From NCBI GenBank assembly GCA_963830775.1, contig CAWHNT010000032.1:124001-188000 (forward strand): DNA of 64,000 bases. The letters run 5' to 3'. Of the stretch, positions 57,203 through 64,000 are shown piece after piece. This stretch comes from CAWHNT01 sp963830775 (GTDB taxonomy: Bacteria; Pseudomonadota; Alphaproteobacteria; Geminicoccales; Geminicoccaceae). Each line of letters begins with the position of its first letter. Within the stretch, counting starts at the first letter, position 1. The position numbers were made by a program, and so were the translations under genes. The notes beneath the pieces are model-generated. The model worked only from the letters and a program-made list of their open reading frames with translations. It did no database searches and was not told the DNA's origin.

Positions 57203-58113
57203 GGATCGTGGACGGCAAGGCTCATGCCGTGAGCTCGCTGGGGGCACCGCTGCCGCCGATCGAGCTGTCGATCGAGATCTTCCCGCCCAAGACCGCCGAG
57301 GCCGAGGCCCGGCTGTGGCGCAACCTCGAGCTGTTCGCGGCTGCGAGCCCGCGCTTCATCTCGGTCACCTGCGGTGCGGGCGGGACGGGCAGCGACGGCA
57401 CCTTCCCGCTCGTGCGCGGGGTGCAGGAGCGGCTGGGCACGCCGGCGGCGGCCCATCTCACCTGCGCCTGCGCATCGCGCGAGGAGATCGACGGGATCGC
57501 ACGCCGCTACTGGGCCGCCGGCATCCGCCGGATCGTGGCGCTCCGCGGCGACGCGCCCAAGGATGGCGGCCCCTATCGGCCGCGCGCCGACGGCTATGCC
57601 TATGCCAGCGACCTGATCACGGGCCTGCGCCGCATCGCCGACTTCGAGATCAACGCCGCCTGCTATCCGGAAGTGCACCCCGAGGCCGAAAGTGCCCTTG
57701 CCGACCTCGAGAACCTGAAGCGCAAGGTCGAGGCCGGGGCCACCCGCGTCGTGACGCAGTACTGCTTCGACACCGACCGCATCCTCCGTTTCCGCGACGC
57801 GATGGAGATTGCCGGCATCCGGGCCGAGTTCGTGCCGGGCATCATGCCGATCCACAACTTCACCCAGATCAGGCGCTTCAGCCAGGGCTGCGGGGCCTCG
57901 ATCCCGGCGTGGCTCGAGCAGCTCTTCGCAGGGGTGGACGAGAGCTCGCCGCTGCACTCGATGCTGGCCGCCAGCGTGGCGGTCGAGCAGTGCCGCCGGC
58001 TCGCGGCCGAAGGCCTGACGCAGTTCCACGTCTATGCCCTCAACCGCGCCGAGCTGCCGCTGGCCCTTCTCCGCCTCCTCGGCATCACGGCACCCATTCC
58101 TGCCGCCGCCTGA
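57199..58113 (+). CDS. metF: Methylenetetrahydrofolate reductase
   Basis: A 304-residue flavoprotein TIM barrel reducing 5,10-methylene-THF to 5-methyl-THF, the methyl donor of the following MetH. Diagnostic blocks are LSIEIFPPKTAEAEARLWRN, FISVTCGAGGTG with SDGTF, IVALRGDAPKDG, INAACYPEVHPEAES and TQYCFDTDRILRFRD, ending FHVYALNRAELPLALLRLLG. Length fits bacterial MetF. The start overlaps the upstream regulator stop and metH begins 14 bases later. Confidence 0.94.
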   Translation: MRIVDGKAHAVSSLGAPLPPIELSIEIFPPKTAEAEARLWRNLELFAAASPRFISVTCGAGGTGSDGTFPLVRGVQERLGTPAAAHLTCACASREEIDGIARRYWAAGIRRIVALRGDAPKDGGPYRPRADGYAYASDLITGLRRIADFEINAACYPEVHPEAESALADLENLKRKVEAGATRVVTQYCFDTDRILRFRDAMEIAGIRAEFVPGIMPIHNFTQIRRFSQGCGASIPAWLEQLFAGVDESSPLHSMLAASVAVEQCRRLAAEGLTQFHVYALNRAELPLALLRLLGITAPIPAAA

Positions 58114-58127
58114 AGCGGGAGTACCTC

Positions 58128-61100
58128 TTGACCGACTTCCTCGACCACGCCCGCGAACGCGTCCTTCTCCTCGACGGGGCGATGGGGACGCAGATCCAGG
58201 GCCGCGACCTCACGCTCGACGACTTCTGGGGCCAGGAGAACTGCTCGGAGGTCCTGAACCTCAGCCGGCCCGACCTGATCCGCGAGATCCACCTGGGCTA
58301 CCTCCGGGCCGGGGCCGACGCGGTCGAGACCAACAGCTTCGGCGGCTCGCCGATCACGCTGGGCGAGTTCGGCCTCCAGGAGCGTGCGGTCGAGATCAAC
58401 CGACTGGCGGCCCAGCTTGCACGGGAGGCGGTCGAGACCCTGGCCGGCGACGGCCGTGCCCGCTTCGTCATCGGTGCGATCGGCCCCGGCACGCGGCTCC
58501 CGAGCCTGGGCCATGTGGCCTATCGCGAGCTGGAGAGCGCCTTCGCTGTCCAGACCCAGGGGCTGATCGAGGGCGGCTCGGATGCGATCCTGATCGAGAC
58601 CTGCCAGGACCCGCTCCAGGCCAAGGCCGCCGTGAACGGTGCGCGAGCGGCCTTCGCCGCCGCCGGCCGCGAGCTGCCGCTCATGGTCCAGGTCACGATC
58701 GAGACCACGGGTGCGATGCTGGTCGGCACCGACATCGCCGCTGCCGCCACCATCATGGGCGCGCTCGATGTGCCCGTCCTGGGCCTGAACTGTGCCACCG
58801 GCCCCAAGGAGATGGCCGAGCATATCCGCCATCTGGGCCAGAGCTGGCCGGGCCTGATCTCGGTCCTGCCCAATGCCGGCCTGCCCGAGCTGCGCTGCGG
58901 CCACCCGCACTATCCCCTGGGTGCGGAGGAGCTGGCACGCTGGCTCGAGCGCTTCATCCAGGAGGACGGCGTCAACATCGTCGGCGGCTGCTGCGGCACC
59001 GGGGCCGAGCACATCGCCGCCGTCGACGCCATGCTGCGCCGGATCGCCGAGGACGGCTACCGGCCTCGGCCGAAGGCCCGCCAGCCGGTCTGGACCCCCT
59101 CGCTCGCCTCCCTGTTCTCGCCCGTGCCGCTGCGCCAGGAGAGCGCCTTTCTGGCCATCGGCGAGCGCTGCAATGCCAATGGCTCGAAGAAGTTCAGGGA
59201 GCTGCAGGCGTCCGGCGACTGGGACGGCTGTGTGGCCATGGGCAAGGAGCAGGCACGCGAGGCCAGCCATGCCCTCGACGTCTGCACCGCCTATGTCGGC
59301 CGCGACGAGGTGAGCGACATGCGCGAGGTGATCTCGCGCATGCGCGGCCAGGTCGATGCGCCGCTGGTGATCGATTTCGACCGAGCTGCCGGTGCTCGAG
59401 TTCGCCCTCGAGCTCTATGGCGGCAAGGCCGTCCTGAACTCGATCAACTTCGAGGACGGGGAGGGCCCGGCCGAGAAGCGGATGGCGCTGGCCAGGAAGC
59501 ACGGCAGTGCGGTGATAGCACTCACCATCGACGAGGTGGGCATGGCGAAGACGGCGGAGGACAAGCTCCGCGTCGCCCGCCGCCTGGTCGACTTCGCCTG
59601 CGGCCGCTACGGCCTGCCGCAGTCGGACCTGCTGATCGACCCGCTCACCTTCACCGTCTGCACCGGCAACGAGGACGACCGCAAGCTGGGCCTGTGGACC
59701 CTGGACGCGATCGAGACGATCCGGGCCGAGTTCCCCGAGCTCCAGATCATCCTGGGCCTCTCCAACATCTCCTTCGGCCTCAACGCCGCCGCCCGGCACG
59801 TGCTGAATTCGGTCATGCTCGACCACGCCATGCGCCGTGGTCTCACCGGGGCCATCGTCCACAGCAGCAAGATCATGCCGCTGCACAAGATCCCGGAGGA
59901 GGAGGCGCGCACCGCCGAGGACCTGATCTTCGACCGCCGCCGCGACGGCTACGACCCCCTGCACGCCTTCATCGCCCTCTTCGCCGATCGCAAGGCCGAG
60001 GCCTCGGCCAAGCGGGCCCGGCCCGAGACGGTCGAGGAGCGTCTGAAGCTGCGGATCGTGGACGGCGACAAGCAGGGCCTGGAAGCCGAGCTCGAGGAGG
60101 CGCTGCAGCGCTACAGCCCGCTCGACATCATCAACACGCTGCTGCTCGACGGGATGAAGACCGTGGGCGAGCTGTTCGGTGCCGGCAAGATGCAGCTGCC
60201 CTTCGTCCTCCAGTCGGCCGAGACGATGAAGAAGGCGGTGGCCTACCTGGAGCCGCTGATGGAGCGGGTCGAGGGCACGCAGAAGGGCACCATCGTGCTC
60301 GCCACCGTGAAGGGCGACGTCCACGACATCGGCAAGAACCTGGTCGACATCATCCTCACCAACAACGGCTACCGGGTCGTCAATCTCGGCATCAAGCAGC
60401 CGCTGGCCTCGATCCTGGAGGCGGCGGAGGCCAACCGCGCCAACGCCGTCGGCATGTCGGGCCTGCTGGTGAAGTCGACCGTGATCATGCGCGAGAACCT
60501 GGAGGAGATGGCGCGTCAGGGCCTGCGCACGCCGGTGCTCCTGGGCGGTGCCGCCCTCACCCGCGCCTATGTCGAGGAGGACTGCTTCAAGGCCTATGGC
60601 GAGGCGCCGGTCGCCTATGCCCGCGATGCCTTCGACGGGCTGGCGCTCATGGACAAGGTCATGACCGGCACGTACGAGGCCCATTGCACCGCCCGCGCCG
60701 GCAGCAAGGCCGCGCGGAGCAGCAAGCGCCCGCGCACGCTGGAAGCCGCGGAAGGTGCCCAGCCTTCGATCCTGCGGCCTGTCGAGCACGAGGAGATCCG
60801 CCTCCGCCGCCACGAGCTGACCCGGGACGTGCCGGTGCCGACCCCACCCTTCTGGGGCACGGCCGTGGTCGAGCGGGTGCCGGTCAAGGCGCTGCTGCCC
60901 TACCTCAACGAGCAGATGCTCTATCAATTCCACTGGGGCTACGAGAAGCAGGGCAGGCGGCCGGAGGAGTTCCTGCGCTGGGCGCACAAGGAGCTGCGGC
61001 CGGTGCTGGCCGACCTCGTGGCCGAGGCCGAGCGGGAGGCGATCTTCACGCCCCAGGCGGCCTACGGCTACTTCAAGGCCGCGGGCGACGGCAACGATAT

Positions 61101-61626
61101 CGTCCTCTTCGCCGAGGACGGCAGGCAGGAGCTCGCCCGCTTCGCCCTGCCGCGTCAGGCCAAGGAGGGCGGCCTGTGCGTCGCCGACTTCCTGCGCGAC
61201 GTCGGCGAGGGCCAGCGCGACGTGCTGGGCCTTCAGGTCGTCACCGTCGGCCAGCGCGCCTCCGAGGTCGCCCGGGAGTGGTTCGCGCAGAACCGCTACC
61301 AGGACTATGTGCGGCTGCACGGGCTGGGCGTGGAGCTGGCCGAGGCGCTGGCGGAGTATGTCCACGCCCGCATCCGCGCCGAGCTCGGCTTCGGCCACGA
61401 GGACGCACGCGAGATGCGGCTGCTCCTGAAGCAGGGCTATCGCGGCAGCCGCTACAGCTTCGGCTATCCCGCCTGCCCCAACCTCGCCGACCAGGTGCCG
61501 CTTCTTGAGCTTCTCGGTGCCTCACGAATAGGCGTCGAGCTCGGCGAGGAATGGCAGCTCTGGCCCGAGCAGAGCACCTCGGCCATCGTCCTCCACCATC
61601 CCGAGGCGCGCTACTTCAACATTTGA
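58128..61626 (+). CDS. metH: Cobalamin-dependent methionine synthase (one frameshift)
   Basis: About 1165 residues carrying all four MetH modules: homocysteine domain (LLLDGAMGTQIQGRDLTLDD, zinc cysteines in NCATG and GGCCGTG), pterin domain (IGERCNANGSKKFRELQASG), B12 domain (KGDVHDIGKNLVDIIL with the cobalt-ligating His, GMSGLLVKSTVIM) and the C-terminal reactivation domain (QGYRGSRYSFGYPACPNLAD). One surplus T near 59376 breaks the frame after APLVID; removed, it continues STELPVLEFALELYGGKAVL. Start is TTG 58128 with GGGAG upstream. It completes the methyl transfer from MetF product to homocysteine, so the organism needs cobalamin here. Confidence 0.94.
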
Positions 61627-61878
61627 CCCCTCGAGTGTTGCGGCGGCACGTCGGTTGCATGACACGATTGGGCTATGAAGGACCCGGCGCGGGCCTCTGC
61701 CGCCGGCTTCGCCGTCGCGGAGGCTCTCGCTTGGTAGTATAGATTGCTGCCATTGAACTCGCCATCAAGGCGAGCGTGGAGCGGGAGTTAAAGCAATGAA
61801 CGTGGCGCAGTGGGGCGAGGCGCTGTCCTCGCCGGCGTCGAGGAGAACCGCGGCCGTCCGCCTGCCGGGCGCCCGGCC

Positions 61879-62073
61879 ATGACGGTCCTGGTCTTGTGGG
61901 CCTGCCTCGCGGGCCAGCCGCAGGAATGCACCTCGGTCAACCTGCCGGGCCGCTATCCCGTCGACCAGTGCCGGAACTTCGCGCGGGCGGAGGCCCGCGA
62001 CTTCGAGAACCGCCATCCGGAGCGGCGGGTGACCCAGACCTGGTGCCTGCGGATGGGCGGCCTCGAGGCCTGA
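61879..62073 (+). CDS. Small cysteine-containing hypothetical protein (64 residues)
   Basis: MTVLVLWACLAGQPQECTSV, then LPGRYPVDQCRNFARAEARD and TQTWCLRMGG. Four cysteines (positions about 9, 16, 29 and 57) with a hydrophobic start resemble small exported proteins stabilised by disulfides. An in-frame start at 61810 would add 23 unconserved residues. It stands alone between metH and the L,D-transpeptidase. Family not recognised. Confidence 0.5.
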   Translation: MTVLVLWACLAGQPQECTSVNLPGRYPVDQCRNFARAEARDFENRHPERRVTQTWCLRMGGLEA

Positions 62074-62220
62074 CGGACCGGTCGACACGTCGGCAGGCTT
62101 GCGGCCCACCTCGACAGGTCGTTATCACAGTTTCTTAATTTGTATCCTCTATCCGCTTCCCGCGCGCGGTCGGGAAGGGTAGATTCACTTCCGCGCTAAC
62201 CGCCGTCGACGCAGGCTCGC

Positions 62221-63948
62221 ATGCACATAGCTACTTCGCGGCTGCTCCTGACCCTGACTTTGGCCACGGTGCCCTGGCTCCCGGCACAAGCGGCCACGCA
62301 GCAGGCCCCGGTACCGGCGGCGACTGTCAAAAAGACGACCGCACCCGCACCGGCTGCCAGGAAGACCGCAGCACCCGCGACGGCCGCCAAGAAGGTTGCC
62401 GCACCGGCCCTGGCGATCGAGGCGGCGGCGCGGGCCGATGCCGGCCTGACGCCGATCTATGCCGCGCGCGCGTTCAGCCCGCTATGGTCCGGCAGCCCCG
62501 ACGCGGCGCTCCGGCGCTCCGTCATGCTGGCCCTTCTCGGCCGCGAGCAGCGCCATGTCGGCGGCGGTGCCGCGGTCGACAAGCTCACCCGCGTCTTCGC
62601 GCAGGCCGGGACACAGGCCGAGGCCGAGCTGGGGCTCACCCGTGCCGCCATGGCCTACATGGAGCGCCGTGCCGCCGGCCGCTCGCTGTCGACGGCCGCC
62701 GTCACCAATGCGCTGGCAGCGCTCGGTCGCGCCAGGCCCGGCTCGGACCTCGAGCTCGGCCTTGCCGAGCTGCGCGTGGTCGAGGCCCTGGGCGGCTGGT
62801 CCATGGTCCGCATGCTGCCGCCGCCCTCGGCCCTGCTCCCGCCGCTGACGCCCATCCGCCCGGAGCTCGAGCTGGCCCTGCCCTACGAGCTGCGCCCCAA
62901 GCCGCAGCCGGAGATGGCAGGCCTGCGCCGCCGTCTGGTCCAGTCGCTCGATCTCGACAGCCGCTACCTCGCCGGCGACGAGATGGACGGGAGTGTCCAG
63001 GAGGCGGTCCGCAGCTTCCAGACCCGGCACGGGCTGATCCCGGACGGTGTCGTCGGCGCCCGGACCGCCGCGGTGATGAACGAGAGCGTCGGCGCCCAGA
63101 TCCGGCAGGTCGAGCTCAACATGGCTCGCCCCGGGACCGAGGGGCGCGCCCGCCTCGCCCGCTACATCGAGGTCAATGTCCCGGCCTTCGAGCTGCGTCT
63201 GGTCGAGTCCGGGCGGACCACCTGGCGCTCGCGGATCATCGTCGGCGACAGCGACACGCCAACTCCGCTGTTCGACGACTGGATGCGCTACATCGAGCTC
63301 AACCCCTCCTGGTACGTGCCGCGGAGCATCGTGAAGGAGGTGCTGGACAAGGAGGTCAAGGAGCCGGGCTACATGAGCAAGGCCGGCTTCACCTGGCGCG
63401 GCGGCGGCGAGAACGGGGCCCCTGCCAGGCTGATCCAGCGGCCGGGGGCGGAGAACGCCCTGGGCCGGCTCAAGTTCGTGTTCCCGAACCATCACGCGGT
63501 CTACATCCACGACACGCCGAACCGCGGTCTGTTCAGCCGCCACGACCGCACGCTGAGCCATGGCTGCATCAGGCTGGAGCAGCCGATGGGCCTTGCCGTG
63601 GCGCTGCTCGGCAGCCAGGGCTGGGACGCGGCCCGGATCGAGATGGCGCTGGAGAAGCCCGGCACCCGCCGGCTGCTCCTGGAGAAGCCCGTCCCGGTCT
63701 TCCTCGACTACCGTACCGCGACCGTCGATCCGGACGGCCGTCTCCAGCTCTGGCAGGACATCTACGACTTCGACGCCAAGGGTGTCCTGCGCTTCGCCGG
63801 CAAGGGCCTGCCGCCCGAGAACCCGCCGGCACCCGCCCCGCCGCCGGTGCCGACGGCCCCCCAGCCGTCGCTGCCTTCCGCCGGCACGGTCGCCGCGAAC
63901 GAGGCCCCGGCGATGCCTCCGCCCCCGGTGGCGCCGACCGGCCTCTAG
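62221..63948 (+). CDS. L,D-transpeptidase (YcbB/LdtD-like)
   Basis: A 575-residue exported enzyme: signal peptide (LLLTLTLATVPWLPAQAA), an Ala/Lys/Pro linker, a helical scaffold domain (about 75-235), a PG_binding_1 module (DGSVQEAVRSFQTRHGLIPD) and the YkuD catalytic domain with HDTPNRGLFSRHDR and SHGCIRLEQP, where the cysteine is the nucleophile. It forms 3-3 crosslinks in peptidoglycan. The C-terminus is a Pro-rich tail. Size and order match YcbB-type enzymes rather than the small ErfK group. It is preceded by an AT-rich promoter-like stretch. Confidence 0.92.
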   Translation: MHIATSRLLLTLTLATVPWLPAQAATQQAPVPAATVKKTTAPAPAARKTAAPATAAKKVAAPALAIEAAARADAGLTPIYAARAFSPLWSGSPDAALRRSVMLALLGREQRHVGGGAAVDKLTRVFAQAGTQAEAELGLTRAAMAYMERRAAGRSLSTAAVTNALAALGRARPGSDLELGLAELRVVEALGGWSMVRMLPPPSALLPPLTPIRPELELALPYELRPKPQPEMAGLRRRLVQSLDLDSRYLAGDEMDGSVQEAVRSFQTRHGLIPDGVVGARTAAVMNESVGAQIRQVELNMARPGTEGRARLARYIEVNVPAFELRLVESGRTTWRSRIIVGDSDTPTPLFDDWMRYIELNPSWYVPRSIVKEVLDKEVKEPGYMSKAGFTWRGGGENGAPARLIQRPGAENALGRLKFVFPNHHAVYIHDTPNRGLFSRHDRTLSHGCIRLEQPMGLAVALLGSQGWDAARIEMALEKPGTRRLLLEKPVPVFLDYRTATVDPDGRLQLWQDIYDFDAKGVLRFAGKGLPPENPPAPAPPPVPTAPQPSLPSAGTVAANEAPAMPPPPVAPTGL

Positions 63949-63967
63949 AAGCGCAGGTCAGCCGGCG

Positions 63968-64000
63968 TCAGCCCGGCTCGGCTGCCTCGACGATCTCCGT
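63968..64000 (-). CDS. C-terminal end of a minus-strand gene cut by the window edge
   Basis: The minus strand reads TEIVEAAEPG and a TGA at 63968-63970, 20 bases after the transpeptidase stop. It is too short for identification and may be chance. Confidence 0.2.
   Translation of the reverse strand, partial: TEIVEAAEPG

Overview
The window is GC-rich chromosomal DNA from an alphaproteobacterium. The evidence is a canonical CtrA next to fliI/fliJ, the conserved block envC-like / S41 protease / divergent polysaccharide deacetylase / rppH, MlaA-MlaC lipoproteins, UbiH, and an ArsR-methyltransferase upstream of metF-metH. Gene style and content suggest a Rhodospirillales/Geminicoccales-like lineage, but that is inference. 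I saw no rRNA, tRNA, CRISPR array or plasmid/phage functions.

Left part (1-16 kb). The first 2.7 kb is debris: the 3' end of an NCS2 (AzgA-like) permease joined to a truncated copy of an orphan gene family, then an IS630 remnant. Next come fliJ-fliI divergent from ctrA with a perfect CtrA box between them, a decayed IS481 element, a hotdog thioesterase, the envC/ctpA/deacetylase/rppH block, a GST-like protein with a long proline-rich tail, a full-length copy of the orphan family, and a solute-binding protein.

Centre (16-34 kb). A long unidirectional cluster encodes a ROK regulator, a ribose/fructose-type ABC importer, a PfkB sugar kinase, zwf, edd, eda, pgi, a GapN-like non-phosphorylating dehydrogenase, pyk and gpmA. 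Together they form a nearly complete route from imported sugar (fructose is the best guess) through Entner-Doudoroff to pyruvate; only lactonase and enolase are missing. Three near-identical palindromes lie in front of the ROK gene. A RegA/ActR-like regulator with an Asp-to-Glu receiver, two small proteins, glycogen synthase and a DUF892 protein follow.

Right part (35-64 kb). A large AsmA-family protein, an AT-richer SnoaL-like gene, a peptide-type binding protein, a parDE module whose toxin is split by an IS3 remnant, a Tat-exported SMP-30 protein, a second pyk, amtB behind a sigma54-like promoter, ubiH, a VOC protein, a receiver / small membrane protein / SSS-histidine-kinase operon, a CoA-binding protein, mlaA-mlaC-mlaC, the ArsR-methyltransferase-metF-metH operon and an L,D-transpeptidase.

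Quality warning. About a dozen conserved genes are interrupted by a single surplus base, and removing it restores the family sequence. The assembly probably carries insertion errors, so I annotate these genes as whole units and note each shift.
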